DNA of 64,000 nt from Granulosicoccus sp045110475 (GCA_045110475.1 JBGCGC010000050.1:1-64000); one strand, 5' to 3'. Shown: positions 45,860 to 55,787, numbered from the stretch's first letter. The notes: a model not told the origin generated them from the sequence alone. Numbers and translations are program-made.

Positions 45860-46612
45860 TCAAGCCGGAAATTCATCATCACGTACGGGTACCGACCAAT
45901 CCTCCAGAGTCAAAGCGTCAATACAGCTTAACGTCCCGGCTTCGAACGTATCTATCCAGTACGTGTTATGCGCGCTGGTGACAGCTTCCAGCGGGGTATG
46001 CCCGCAAAAGCTGCGTCTGGTTGAACGTTGTGGATGTAGCGCAGGTGTATCGCCGAACTCGACAGCCTCGATATCGTCGCGCCCCCATAACAGTCGACCT
46101 TCTCCGACCGTCAGGTAGGATGAGGTTTCCAGAAACTCCTGCAATTGCGCTTCACTCCAGTCAAAGGGTTGCTCGGCGTGGACAAGTCTGAAGGCGTCCG
46201 GCTCATCGTCAGTTCCTATATCCAGGCACACAGGGTAGTCGCTTATTGCATTATAGAGCCAGCCTAGATCGCGGTTGTTGGCAATGAGCGATCTGCGTGT
46301 GGCTGGGCCACCGTTAGGCGGGTAGTTCCAGACCTCACGCCAGTCTTCCGGGTTGAGCACCATCTGTTCGTGGTTACCTCGTATCGCGTAACGCTCAGCA
46401 GTTGCGAAAAAATCGACCACTTCCACTGAACGCGGTCCCCGATCAATAAGATCGCCGATTGACATCAACACATCGTGTTCTGGTCTGTATCGGGCTACGT
46501 CGAGCAGATCTTTCAAGGTATTGAAGCGACCGTGCAGGTCGCCAATTATCAGGTAGCGCCGTGCAGGATCGAGCGGAATCTGGCGATACACGGTTGTTGA
46601 TGGATCTGTCAT
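45860..46612 (-). CDS. PPP-type metallophosphatase
   Basis: A 250-residue soluble protein with the PPP-family motifs GDLHG (residues near 22), GDLIDRG and GNHEQM, and later RLVHAEQP and FCGHTP His residues. This is the layout of bacteriophage lambda-like and ApaH-like phosphatases. It would act on phosphoprotein or dinucleoside polyphosphate. A kinase occurs elsewhere in the window, but nothing links the two. A three-copy 9-bp repeat lies upstream. Confidence 0.85.
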   Translation of the reverse strand: MTDPSTTVYRQIPLDPARRYLIIGDLHGRFNTLKDLLDVARYRPEHDVLMSIGDLIDRGPRSVEVVDFFATAERYAIRGNHEQMVLNPEDWREVWNYPPNGGPATRRSLIANNRDLGWLYNAISDYPVCLDIGTDDEPDAFRLVHAEQPFDWSEAQLQEFLETSSYLTVGEGRLLWGRDDIEAVEFGDTPALHPQRSTRRSFCGHTPLEAVTSAHNTYWIDTFEAGTLSCIDALTLEDWSVPVRDDEFPA

Positions 46613-46765
46613 GCCGCTGTCGGGTGCTCTGGGTGCAGTGATGACTGCTAGTCAGTCAATTTTCAGGCCATGGCAGTATAGACAATGTGGCTTACTGGCC
46701 CAAAGCGTCGCACAACACTATCATTCTCTCTTCAATAGAAACCCGATGTTTGTCTAGCCTGCTTG

Positions 46766-46791
46766 TTGTCCGGGTTGTCCGGGTTGTCCGG
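46766..46791. repeat. Three copies of a 9-bp direct repeat
   Basis: TTGTCCGGG occurs three times in tandem, the last copy ending in GGC. It lies between the phosphatase start and the 3' end of the alpha-2-macroglobulin gene, probably in the phosphatase upstream region. Simple slippage or a protein-binding array are both possible. Confidence 0.55.
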
Positions 46792-46826
46792 CTATGATCG
46801 AAAGCGCCGGACTGAATAGTGAATCA

Positions 46827-49800
46827 CTAACGCGCGACAACCTCAACAGAGTGACCTGCCACCCAGTGTTTTTGCTCGTCGGTATAGTACGGATAAATAC
46901 GACTGGCTGGTGCCTTAAAGGTTCCGGGAATATCGGCTGTCAGATCAACGGCAATGACACGCGTTTCGTTGGCCTCCAACGCGCGCCAGTAGAGAACAAG
47001 TTCAGATTGTCTGACCTCATACGAGCTAATGCTGCCATTCGCAACCAGCTCCTTCAACTGCTCGTGGCGTGGGGTAAGGCCTGCCGGAATTCCGATAATT
47101 GCGAGTGGTGTTGATACAGAGTTGTCCGCTGCGGCAATCGTTGCCTGTAATTCAACAGGCTCACCTTCGACGGTTCTGCTATTGCTCAGTGTTGTCGTCA
47201 GCTGAATAGGCAGAATGTCGGCATTGGTGGGCAAGGTTGTGTGGTAGCTTATTTCCAGAGCAAACGGCATCTTGCTTCCATCAACCATCCGTAGTTCGAT
47301 TGTGTGTTCACCCGGCGTTAATGCATCGGTAAATTCAGGGAGTGAGATGGCTTGGCGAGTCTCCTTGGTAAAAGTGACGGGTTTACCAAAGGCCACATTG
47401 TCAATGAACAGCTGAACTGCTCCCGGTTGCCGGGGAACAGTTCGCGCGGCATCGTAGGCATTGATTGCCTTGAGCGCCAGTACGGTTGACTGAGTGGAGC
47501 CAAAACGGCCTGATTTGCTTTTCTCGAACAGCCATCTTATGGATGTCTCTACCTGCGCTGCCCATTGCTCATCATCACGGAGCCAGGCAAGTAGAGCGAG
47601 ACTGGTGGTTTCAATTTCAAGCGAGTCACCCCCTGATCCGGTGATGGAGGTCGCAGCGTTTTCCACAGATCCGCTATCAGAGACTGCTCGCACCAGCTTC
47701 ATTGCCAGCAATTCAGCGCTTTCAGTGTCACCGGACAGAAAAAGGATATTGGCGGCCAAGGCGTGAATGTAGCTATCCTCACTTGTCGATGACCACGCTT
47801 TTACCCAGGCGATTTCGGTCTGCAGCGATGCCGCACTCTGTCCGCTTTCCAATAGCGCCCAGACAATATAGGCGTTGGTGGTGGCAACAGGGGCTCCTCC
47901 GAAGCTGTCCAGTGCCTGCTCATTGCGTTTGAAACCGCCCTCTCCATCTCGCCTGTCGAGTAACCATTGGCGCGTGCGGTTAATCATGCCGCCGTCTACC
48001 TGCATGACCTTTGCCATATCGGTAAATTGCATAAGACCGTAAGCGGTTAGTGCCTCGTGAGCGGGAGTCGCACCAAACCACTCATAACCGTTGCCATCTG
48101 ATTCGAAACTGGTTAGTTTTCCATAGCCCGTTTTCAGTAATCCTCGTGACCTTGTTGATACTGCCGGGTCAATACCGTTGTGGCTGTCGAAGTATTGTTG
48201 TGCCATAACCAGTGGATAATTAGTTGAGCTGGTTTGTTCAAAGCAGCCATGTGGCTCACGAAGTAAGGCATTCAAGGCTCCCTGCATGCTCGCAAGTGGT
48301 GAAGGGTAGACGGTGGCCGTTGTAACAACGCTGCCGTTTGCAATGTCGTTCGGGATTGTCACAGTGGTTTCGAACGGTGTTGCAGAGGATAGCAATCCCC
48401 CGGCAGTGATTGTCTCTGGAAATCCTGCCGCACCTACATTGAGCGTTCGGGTGACTGTATCGCTATAAGGGCCTGCTCGCGCAATAATCGTGATAGGGAA
48501 GATGCCCGCCTTGTCTGTTTCTAAAGTAATAATACGGCGTATGCGTTGCCCGGGCCCCAAAGATACGGGTGCACTATCACCGCTTGTAATGCCACCGCCA
48601 CTCAGATTCAAGCTTGCATTCTGGATGGTTTTTGTTGATGTATTCACCATCGTTATGGGTAGCTCAATGACATCGCCTGCCACAGCGTTCTGGGGCATCT
48701 TGGCGGTGATGTAGAATGGCTCGACGGAGTTAACAAGCAGATCACTTGCCCCCAGGGCACCATTGCGCCCATAGGCGTCTGCCAGTATCCGAAAGGTAGT
48801 AACACTATCAGACAGTGAAAACTCAACGGTGGCTGTTCCATCGCGAGCATTGGTCTTTATGCCACTGTTCCAGTAAAGTGTTTCTGTAAAATCCGACCGT
48901 TCATTTGGCTTGCGATCTTTTCTTGCCTGAAAGGCAAACTCTCTAACAAACCCCGTCACTGCTGGAGTCCACGGAGCTCGCCTCGCCGGTAGTTCTTCAT
49001 CCATCATCACAAGATCAGCAGCGGGTGCGAGTTCTCCCTCAGTTTGATCAGCTAGCCTGTTTCTCTCAATAGCTACTTCGGCTAACTGTGTAATATTATC
49101 CTCTTCAATTTCAGCGTTGGCTTGCATCTGCATTTCCGCAGCCATGGGAACAGCCAGTTGTATATCGTTGAGCATGGCATTGCGGTTTCGGAATACCGGA
49201 ATCGGTTTAATGTCGTTCTGTGCCATGGTCTTTTCAGTCAATAGTGGATACTGTTGCTTGAGTTTGGCGTACTTGACCAGCACGAAACGACGCCAACCCT
49301 GAGTACCTAAAAGAAGATCAACGCTGTAAGCGGCGTTCGGATCAGACCTGTCAAGATAGACGTGTGCATCGGCTAGATCGAGCACTTCATTTTCGAGGTA
49401 GACCATGGAGGGTAAACGCGGTGCCTGCTGACGTTTTTCTACCAGTTCAAGAACCGCGTCGTCGGTGACGGTAAGTCCGACAATCGCCTCAACCGGACGG
49501 CCTTGATCATCAGTGGTCAGCAAATCTACACTGACTTTTCCACCTGGTACAAAAGGTCCTTCGGACAATTTGAAGTCGACATTCAGGCCAAATCTCGGCA
49601 GTCGGTAGATAAGTCTCTCGGCCAGTGGGTATCCGTTTTTGTCCCAGGCTGTGGCTATCAGAACGCCTTCCGCATCTTTTGCATCAAGCTGAAGCGTCGG
49701 GGCTTTTACAGGCTGACTATCGAGCAGTCTGTCCCGTTTGTACAAGGTAAAGAGAGCCGGTGGCCGACTTGCGTTAGATTCAACTGAAAACTCGATGGGC

Positions 49801-50888
49801 TCATCGAAAGCGAATGCGGACTGAGTACTGTGAATGATGGTGCCCTTGGCTTTTACCTCTGGCAGATCGACGGGATGAGTGATGCCAGATGGGGCCGTGA
49901 AGAGTGCGGCGTATCGCTTGCCTTTTTCGGGAGTCATCGAAAAATACCCTCGTCCTTCGTGTTTCGATACGAGGTCTGCTATGTGCTGTTTACCGGGTGC
50001 GTCACCTTCAAGCTCTACGATGCTGCCTTGAACGTCTGCCGGTTTTCCATTAGCAAGCCGCGCCTGAAAATACACGCGACTTTGCAGGCCCGCAATCAGA
50101 TCTCCGCTTTCTGGATAAAACGTGATATCCATTTTCTGCAAGACAACAGGTAGCGTTTTGCTCGCTGTCTCTACCACACCGCCATCTGCGATGACGAAGG
50201 CAAGACTGCCTTCTCCTGAGTTGATGACATCTGGAAGTTTGAAGCTGGTGTCAACCACACCCGTATCGGATATTGTCAGATCGTTGCGTCTATGTATTTC
50301 CTTGCCATCCAGCCGAGCAATTGCTGTTACCGTGGCGTTGACGGGTATCCCACCTTCTGCTCGTTCGATCGAGGCACTTGCTCTGACAACGTCACCCGGC
50401 CCATAACCATCACGTGTGAATTCAAGTTGTGTCTTCAGTCGAGGTGTCCGATATGTACGTATATCGAATGTTCGCTCTGTCACTGGAAAGCCCAGAGTGT
50501 CACTGCTGATCTGAGCTGTGTATTGCCCGCCTGGTATCCCGACAGGCACTGTCCACTGATATCCATTTGAGCTATCGATGCCGTATGAGTACTCCTCATG
50601 CACAACATCACCTTTTGGGCTAACGATTTTTACGTTGATGACATCGTTACTCTCCATGAAAGGTGTATTGTCGTGAGCATTGAGCACGACGGTGCGCAGG
50701 TAGAGACTTTCGCCTTCTCGATACACGGGTTTGTCGGTACTCGTGTAGGCCAAATAGCGCTCATTGCCCCCGAGCTCATCAGGCGTCAGAACTATTGGTT
50801 TTTCCACGGCTAGACCTAGCGTCGCATTGAGCAGGATGAGCGCAAGCGTCATGCAGAGAATGGGTATGAGTTTGTTTCCTGAAATCAT
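46827..50888 (-). CDS. Bacterial alpha-2-macroglobulin with thioester
   Basis: Start at ATG 50888; the signal peptide follows (MISGNKLIPILCMTLAL, cleavage near LGLAVE). The 1353-residue protein has the MG-domain organisation (KPVYREGESLYLRTVVL early) and the thioester motif GCFEQ with Cys at residue 882, then the six-hairpin thioester domain (WLLDRRDGEGGF) and a receptor-type C-terminal domain. It traps host or competitor proteases in the periplasm or at the surface. The usual partner, penicillin-binding protein 1C, is not in the window. A free-standing gene after a divergent remnant. Confidence 0.9.
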   Translation of the reverse strand: MISGNKLIPILCMTLALILLNATLGLAVEKPIVLTPDELGGNERYLAYTSTDKPVYREGESLYLRTVVLNAHDNTPFMESNDVINVKIVSPKGDVVHEEYSYGIDSSNGYQWTVPVGIPGGQYTAQISSDTLGFPVTERTFDIRTYRTPRLKTQLEFTRDGYGPGDVVRASASIERAEGGIPVNATVTAIARLDGKEIHRRNDLTISDTGVVDTSFKLPDVINSGEGSLAFVIADGGVVETASKTLPVVLQKMDITFYPESGDLIAGLQSRVYFQARLANGKPADVQGSIVELEGDAPGKQHIADLVSKHEGRGYFSMTPEKGKRYAALFTAPSGITHPVDLPEVKAKGTIIHSTQSAFAFDEPIEFSVESNASRPPALFTLYKRDRLLDSQPVKAPTLQLDAKDAEGVLIATAWDKNGYPLAERLIYRLPRFGLNVDFKLSEGPFVPGGKVSVDLLTTDDQGRPVEAIVGLTVTDDAVLELVEKRQQAPRLPSMVYLENEVLDLADAHVYLDRSDPNAAYSVDLLLGTQGWRRFVLVKYAKLKQQYPLLTEKTMAQNDIKPIPVFRNRNAMLNDIQLAVPMAAEMQMQANAEIEEDNITQLAEVAIERNRLADQTEGELAPAADLVMMDEELPARRAPWTPAVTGFVREFAFQARKDRKPNERSDFTETLYWNSGIKTNARDGTATVEFSLSDSVTTFRILADAYGRNGALGASDLLVNSVEPFYITAKMPQNAVAGDVIELPITMVNTSTKTIQNASLNLSGGGITSGDSAPVSLGPGQRIRRIITLETDKAGIFPITIIARAGPYSDTVTRTLNVGAAGFPETITAGGLLSSATPFETTVTIPNDIANGSVVTTATVYPSPLASMQGALNALLREPHGCFEQTSSTNYPLVMAQQYFDSHNGIDPAVSTRSRGLLKTGYGKLTSFESDGNGYEWFGATPAHEALTAYGLMQFTDMAKVMQVDGGMINRTRQWLLDRRDGEGGFKRNEQALDSFGGAPVATTNAYIVWALLESGQSAASLQTEIAWVKAWSSTSEDSYIHALAANILFLSGDTESAELLAMKLVRAVSDSGSVENAATSITGSGGDSLEIETTSLALLAWLRDDEQWAAQVETSIRWLFEKSKSGRFGSTQSTVLALKAINAYDAARTVPRQPGAVQLFIDNVAFGKPVTFTKETRQAISLPEFTDALTPGEHTIELRMVDGSKMPFALEISYHTTLPTNADILPIQLTTTLSNSRTVEGEPVELQATIAAADNSVSTPLAIIGIPAGLTPRHEQLKELVANGSISSYEVRQSELVLYWRALEANETRVIAVDLTADIPGTFKAPASRIYPYYTDEQKHWVAGHSVEVVAR

Positions 50889-51051
50889 GCTTCTACCAGT
50901 TTTTTTTAATCTATTGAATACAACACGGGTTAACTTCGGGTTGTGCGAGTATTCCCTGCTTACCACTAAAACGCACGAGACACGGAAAAGGGGTCAAATC
51001 GGATGTGAGAATGTGGCTTCTGACACGGTTAATGTGAATTTTGTGTGAGAC

Positions 51052-51382
51052 CACTGTTGAGTTTGACTGATCGCCTGTTGTTTTACACCGGTGAGCTTGT
51101 AAACCTCTGTCTGGCTTTCAAAGACATCGTTGTCGCCTGATCGCGTGTTGACGGATCCCGAAAGAGGACTGGATCCAGGCAATGATTATTGCCGGAATGG
51201 GGTGTGCCTTTCTTGCGGAACATATGTCATTCTCATCAGAACTTAAGATGCGCCCTCTTGTCGAACCACAAATCACGCGTTCTATCAGTCTTGTGACCGT
51301 GCGTGGGCGCCGGCATCCGCCTGTCGTTGCTTTGTTTTGTGATTTGTGCCGCCAGTTGAGCTGGGATCTACACGAAAACTAG
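51052..51382 (+). pseudogene. C-terminal remnant of a LysR-family regulator
   Basis: An in-frame stretch from just after a TGA at 51049 to a stop at 51380 encodes a piece whose sequence looks like the effector-domain tail of a LysR regulator: KEDWIQAMIIAGMGCAFLAEH, RPLVEPQ and SLVTVRGRRHPPVV. The N-terminal helix-turn-helix is absent. The upstream 160 bp have no matching reading frame that I can follow. Interpreted as a decayed copy. Strand is plus, divergent from the alpha-2-macroglobulin gene. Confidence 0.7.
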
Positions 51383-51546
51383 CTTACCAACACATTACAA
51401 ATCCAGTCAAAGAGCCGAAGTTTTACTGATCAGGCGGCCTGTCTGGTCAGCGCATAGCACTTAGCTATCGAGTCGATACCCTCAATGTGCTTTTCTGAGG
51501 AACGTAATCGACGGACAATAGCGGTGAATCAACGGAGTAGCTTATT

Positions 51547-52098
51547 ATGAATGTTTCATCAGACGCACAACGGCCAGCCACACAGAGTGGCTTTGCTGGC
51601 AACAACATCATCGTGACCATCACGTCCTGGCTCATCGTTGCCTGGACGTGCTTCATCTTTCTTGGTTCACTGCCGTATAAATTTAGTAATCATCCAGACA
51701 CGCAGCATATCTTTACAACCATCGGTGAGTGGCTAAAAGGCATTCTTGGTACTACCGTCGGCGATTTGTTTGCAAGCTACGGGGCCTATCTTGTTGGCAC
51801 GGCAGAGCTTCTCACCTCTATTTTGCTTTTGTCGCCAATTGTCTACTGGTTGAAGAACCGTGGCCATGGTAATGCTGTTACTGGACGCTATCGTGCGCGC
51901 GTGCATGCAATCGGTGGTGTGGTCGCATCCATGGTGATGGCTGGCGCTGTATTCTTCCACTTGTTCACACCTCTGGGCATAGCGGTGCTACACAACGGAG
52001 AGAGTGATGGTGGCAGTTTGTTTCGCGCAGCGGTTTCAATCCTGATACTTGGGATCGTACTTCTGCTCATGAACAAGCCACGAGGCTTTCCGAGCTAG
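51547..52098 (+). CDS. DoxX-like four-helix membrane protein
   Basis: A 183-residue protein with four membrane helices (roughly residues 25-45, 85-105, 118-140 and 155-175). LGSLPYKFSNHPDTQHIFTTIG and AELLTSILLLSP resemble the DoxX family. It lies ahead of a YHS-domain lipoprotein-like gene. Members are linked to thiol or sulfur redox. No catalytic residue is evident. A strong stem-loop overlaps the stop and separates it from the YHS gene. Confidence 0.75.
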   Translation: MNVSSDAQRPATQSGFAGNNIIVTITSWLIVAWTCFIFLGSLPYKFSNHPDTQHIFTTIGEWLKGILGTTVGDLFASYGAYLVGTAELLTSILLLSPIVYWLKNRGHGNAVTGRYRARVHAIGGVVASMVMAGAVFFHLFTPLGIAVLHNGESDGGSLFRAAVSILILGIVLLLMNKPRGFPS

Positions 52099-52136
52099 GA
52101 GCCTGCGCGGCCGGAGGCGGCCCCGCAGACTCCTAG
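52095..52136 (+). terminator. GC-rich stem-loop between DoxX-like and YHS genes
   Basis: Two 18-nt arms (52095-52112 and 52119-52136) pair with two mismatches around a 6-nt loop. It overlaps the DoxX-like stop. Followed by AGTTCAATTAAGTT rather than a U-tract, so termination is probable but not textbook. Confidence 0.6.
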
Positions 52137-52184
52137 AGTTCAATTAAGTTATTGACAACCAGGACAACCCAGGAGCCCAGTTCC

Positions 52185-52670
52185 ATGATTAAAACACCCT
52201 TGCTACACCGAGCGCTGTTACTCGTTGCATTGATATTTTCGAGTATCGGCATGGCCTACGCTGCTGACCCGACAAATACGCTTGAGAAAGCGCTGTTCGG
52301 ATACAAGCCTAACGGCATCGCAATTCGTGGCTACGATACGGTTGCCTACTTCACTCAGGGTCAGCCTGTTGAAGGTAAAAGTGAGTTCGCAACTGAGTGG
52401 AACGGCGCTACATGGCAGTTTTCGTCACGTGAAAACCTCGATCTGTTTGTCGGGGCACCAGAAAGCTACGCGCCGCAGTATGGTGGCTATTGCGCTTACG
52501 GAGCTGCGCAGGGGTATCTGGTGAAGATAGAGCCCGATCAGTGGAGGATTGAAAACGACAAACTGTATCTGAACTTTGATAAAAGCGTCATGAAAAAGTG
52601 GGTGAAGGATATTCCGGGATTTGTTGCCAAGGCTGACGAGAACATTGACGCTCTGCTGGCCGCGGATTAA
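52185..52670 (+). CDS. Secreted YHS-domain protein
   Basis: Start at ATG 52185, nine bases after AGGAG. The 161-residue product has a signal peptide (about residues 1-27, ending near MAYAAD). The YHS domain follows (GYDTVAYFTQGQPVEG, YGGYCAYGAAQGYLVK, with the conserved Cys). YHS domains occur in copper- or other metal-linked proteins. The pairing with the DoxX-like gene in front suggests a shared role in the envelope. The ligand is not known. Confidence 0.8.
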   Translation: MIKTPLLHRALLLVALIFSSIGMAYAADPTNTLEKALFGYKPNGIAIRGYDTVAYFTQGQPVEGKSEFATEWNGATWQFSSRENLDLFVGAPESYAPQYGGYCAYGAAQGYLVKIEPDQWRIENDKLYLNFDKSVMKKWVKDIPGFVAKADENIDALLAAD

Positions 52671-52925
52671 ACACAGGCGGTTTCGCGCTTTTGGTCGCTG
52701 GCTATCGAATCAAGTGGGCGCAGCTTCTCAGGAACAGGATGTGCGGGAGACACGGCAATCGTGTTTGTCGTACATCCTTTTTTGCTGCTTACATCAAGAA
52801 ACCGTCAAAAGAGTTCCTGATGTGCAGCGCTTGTGCATTGTAGCTGCGGGCTGTACCTCAATACACTATTGCACGTAGGAGCAGAATTGGTCTCTCATCA
52901 AGGCAAGGCCACAGCGAGAAAATTC

Positions 52926-53234
52926 ATGGCGGAACAATCAGCTGATCAGTTTGATTTTTACGATTGGGCAGGGCTCTATCAGGAGAACCCGCAGGAGTTT
53001 GAAGCCAGACGCAGTTCGGCTCTGATGATCGAACTGACACGCGGCACGCCGGAGCAATGTGCTGCAGGCCGTGCGATGCTGGAATCGTATGAAAGGCGAG
53101 TCAAGAATTGCGACCCACAGGAGCGATTAGAGATAGCCTCATCAATGATGATGGAGTCTGTAAAACAACTCGGTACCGAATTGATGATACTCAAGCAGGC
53201 GCTGGAAGATACTGAAAGCAGGAACGAAGACTAG
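52926..53234 (+). CDS. DUF3135 protein
   Basis: Start at ATG 52926; upstream in-frame starts would lack a good ribosome binding site. The 102-residue protein matches the DUF3135 pattern: FDFYDWAGLYQENPQEFEARR, then LESYERRVKNCDPQERLEIASSMM. Small, helical, soluble, without known function. It is typical of gammaproteobacteria. A 7-bp stem follows and then a convergent gene. Confidence 0.75.
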   Translation: MAEQSADQFDFYDWAGLYQENPQEFEARRSSALMIELTRGTPEQCAAGRAMLESYERRVKNCDPQERLEIASSMMMESVKQLGTELMILKQALEDTESRNED

Positions 53235-53244
53235 TCCGGCCCCA

Positions 53245-53271
53245 AGGCTCGAGAGCAATCTTCCCGAGCCT
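53245..53271. terminator. Stem-loop between convergent genes
   Basis: Perfect 7-bp arms AGGCTCG and CGAGCCT around 13 nt, in the 70-bp space between the DUF3135 stop and a convergent gene. No long U-run. Confidence 0.4.
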
Positions 53272-53304
53272 GGTATCGTCTCCTACACGGTTACGAACGC
53301 GATA

Positions 53305-55107
53305 CTATTGCGACGTCACCAGACAGTCATCGAACACTCCTGGTGACTCGCTGTAAAGCGTCACCGCTCCACGGACACTATCCGTGGGCGCTGTCAATGT
53401 TGCTGAAAAGTCAGAAAATGCATTTGAGTCTACAGCCAGTTCGGTCCTGTCAAGTGCTGCATAAGAGTCATCCATTAACGTCAAGGTCACACTGGTGTAG
53501 TCGGTTCCGGTCACCTTTCTTGCCTTACACTGCATGGAGTAGCTGGTATTCGGAGATGCATCAAATTCCTGATACAGACAACCACCGTCCTGCAGGGCCA
53601 GAGCTCCGCTCCCGGTTGCTGCATCGTTAGATGCTGTAGCGAGATTACTCGCAGCACACGATGTCCAGTTGCCTAGTGCGAGTTCAAAACCACCGTTGCG
53701 AAGTAGGTTGTTGCCGTTCCCACCCGGATCAGGATCGACAGGTGGAGTTCCGGCTATGAATTCGCAGTTGTCAAAACGTGTGTCGTCTTCGCTATAGAGC
53801 AATGCCAATCCCCGAACGGTACCTGGTGGTACTGTGTCCCCTAAGATATACCGGGTAGTGCTGTTTTCGGTGGTGATCTGTGCAACACGCGATTGCAGCG
53901 CCTCATAATTTTCGTCGAGATAGCTCAGTTCCATGATAGTCCACTTGTTGCCGTTACGGTCGGCATCGCAGGCGAGCGTATAGTCGGCACCGATGGTCAC
54001 AGGGACTTCCTGATACAGGCAACCTCCATCGGTGATCAGTAAGGATCGTGAGTCATCGTCAATGCCAGAGGGCACTGCGCGTGTTCTGTCTGAGGGGCCA
54101 CAATCAAGCCAGCCAGCCTTACCAGCTTCGAAGTCTCCATTGGACAGGAGATTGTCTCCAGTGGGTGATGGTGGGTCGATTGGGGGCTCCGGATCGACCG
54201 GTGGGGGTGTGATGTCACCTACCTGAATACGAGGCCCGGAAGCGTGCCAGATGCTGGGACCTTCGCTTGCGGTGTGTGGCAGGTGTGAGACATACCAAAG
54301 AACGATATCTGTACCGTCAACCGACTCTCCATTGATATAGTTGTTGCCAATTTCACCGCGTGCACCAAGTCGCCAGCCACCGATTTCACTCGAACGCCAA
54401 GCTCTTACAGCGACATCGACACTGGAGAAATCATCGGGTTCACCATCATCATCAGCAGGTATCAGGTTGACAATGCTGCCGGTGCTCTTGTCCTGAATTT
54501 GCCAGCCATTGGATTCGGAACGCAGGTCGTTGAACTCTGTGGCTGGTGCGTTGCCGTTGGAGCGCGTTACAAGATCGTTCTCCGGGTCATCAAGATCGAA
54601 GTCGAACATCCAGTGAGCATGGTGAGCATGATCAACAAGACATTGCAGTCCACGGCTGTAGACGCGTGAGTCGAAGTAGCCGTTTTCGCTGAAGTAGTAG
54701 GTCTGGTAGATCTGGTATTCACCGATCTGCCAGTTCGAACCAACCTCGAGCATTTTTTCGCCATTCTGCGTATAAGTCCGCGTGCATTGCGACTGCCCAT
54801 CGCAGACACTTTCCGGTGCGCCTTGTGTGGCTGGTCTGAGGAAACCCTCGGCGAGTATGTCGGCATACGGACCACAGGCATCGTTGAGGTATTCCACACG
54901 AATAACCGGCATGCTGACTCTGTCGAGAATTTTTTTGCCGGCAAATTCGACGTCAATCAGGACCAACCCGGACGAGTTGGCATTGGTGCTGTAGTCGAAT
55001 GACCAGCCTTCCCACTCTATATCAGCGGCAAAGACGGTTTGACTAACGAGTAGTGCAACGCCAAGTGCTGCCCTGCAAGAGAGGGTCTGAGTTTTGAGTA
55101 TAGTCAT
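53305..55107 (-). CDS. Compact copper-amine-oxidase-like secreted protein with two C-terminal carbohydrate-binding-like domains
   Basis: A 600-residue exported protein (signal peptide to about residue 28). Residues 30-285 resemble the catalytic beta-sandwich of copper amine oxidases. D83 (PYADILAEG) matches the catalytic base, Y131 (IGEYQI) the position of the topaquinone tyrosine, H163/H165 (HAHHAHW) the HxH copper ligands, and a His in WYVSHLPH (275-278) the third. The Asn before the tyrosine is replaced by Glu and the core is shorter than in classic enzymes. A Pro-rich linker leads to two carbohydrate-binding-like modules (about 315-455 and 470-600, both opening NLLxNGxFE). Coupled by a 4-bp overlap to the lipoprotein gene upstream. 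The activity is inferred only. Confidence 0.6.
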   Translation of the reverse strand: MTILKTQTLSCRAALGVALLVSQTVFAADIEWEGWSFDYSTNANSSGLVLIDVEFAGKKILDRVSMPVIRVEYLNDACGPYADILAEGFLRPATQGAPESVCDGQSQCTRTYTQNGEKMLEVGSNWQIGEYQIYQTYYFSENGYFDSRVYSRGLQCLVDHAHHAHWMFDFDLDDPENDLVTRSNGNAPATEFNDLRSESNGWQIQDKSTGSIVNLIPADDDGEPDDFSSVDVAVRAWRSSEIGGWRLGARGEIGNNYINGESVDGTDIVLWYVSHLPHTASEGPSIWHASGPRIQVGDITPPPVDPEPPIDPPSPTGDNLLSNGDFEAGKAGWLDCGPSDRTRAVPSGIDDDSRSLLITDGGCLYQEVPVTIGADYTLACDADRNGNKWTIMELSYLDENYEALQSRVAQITTENSTTRYILGDTVPPGTVRGLALLYSEDDTRFDNCEFIAGTPPVDPDPGGNGNNLLRNGGFELALGNWTSCAASNLATASNDAATGSGALALQDGGCLYQEFDASPNTSYSMQCKARKVTGTDYTSVTLTLMDDSYAALDRTELAVDSNAFSDFSATLTAPTDSVRGAVTLYSESPGVFDDCLVTSQ

Positions 55108-55787
55108 TGTAGTGGCCCTCCTTCCAAAATCACTCCCGCGCCAATGTCCACCCTCGCGCTGTAAAGAGGTGGCTCACCGTCGCCGGGTCCGAAGGTGACG
55201 TAAAGCATACGGGTGTCATAGAACGCAGGCGTAGTGCTGGATGATGATGACCGTGCCGGATAGGTCATCATGGCCGTGCCTTCAAGTGTATCGATGGTGT
55301 AGCCATCGTCTTCAAGCGATTGCCTTGCCAGTGAAATCGCTTGCGCAACTTCATCCGGATTTTCAGTGGGTTGCCATTGGCTGGCTGGCAGGCTATTGAC
55401 GCTAACATCGCCGTTACTGCCTAACGTAGCTTCGATGCTTACATCGGTGTCGTAGTTGTAGAAAATAAAGCTGGCAACATCATCACTTTTTGACGATGAC
55501 AAGGAGGCATCGAAGACACCGTAGTTGTTACCAATGGCGTTTAGCACGTCTGGATTGTTCATTACTGAACGACGTGCGATATCAACAACCGATTGTCGGG
55601 CTCGCGGCCTTAGTTGGGCAGGCAGCGGTTGCGGGTCTTGCATGTTGAGAGGCTCTGGCGGCCAGACGCCTTCCTGGATACCTGAAACACTGTCGTGAGA
55701 GTGTGAATGCGACTCGAAAAGAGAGACGCCACCATCACAGGCGGTCAAGGTCATTAGCGCTGACAGTGCCAACAGACGAATTCGCAT
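55104..55787 (-). CDS. Lipoprotein coupled to the amine-oxidase-like gene
   Basis: Start at ATG 55787, giving a lipoprotein signal with lipobox LTAC (Cys at about residue 18). The 227-residue product continues with a His-rich patch (ESHSHSHD). It also has a C-terminal domain (EVAQAISLARQSLEDDGY, then RMLYVTFGPGDG) that resembles the small N-terminal domains of copper amine oxidases. The ATGA overlap with the following gene implies coupled expression. It may hold the oxidase-like partner at the membrane or deliver copper. No family call beyond that. Confidence 0.5.
   Translation of the reverse strand: MRIRLLALSALMTLTACDGGVSLFESHSHSHDSVSGIQEGVWPPEPLNMQDPQPLPAQLRPRARQSVVDIARRSVMNNPDVLNAIGNNYGVFDASLSSSKSDDVASFIFYNYDTDVSIEATLGSNGDVSVNSLPASQWQPTENPDEVAQAISLARQSLEDDGYTIDTLEGTAMMTYPARSSSSSTTPAFYDTRMLYVTFGPGDGEPPLYSARVDIGAGVILEGGPLQ

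Noticed and set aside
46766..46791. CRISPR-like or iteron array
   Set aside because: Only three 9-bp copies without spacers, so at most a short direct repeat.
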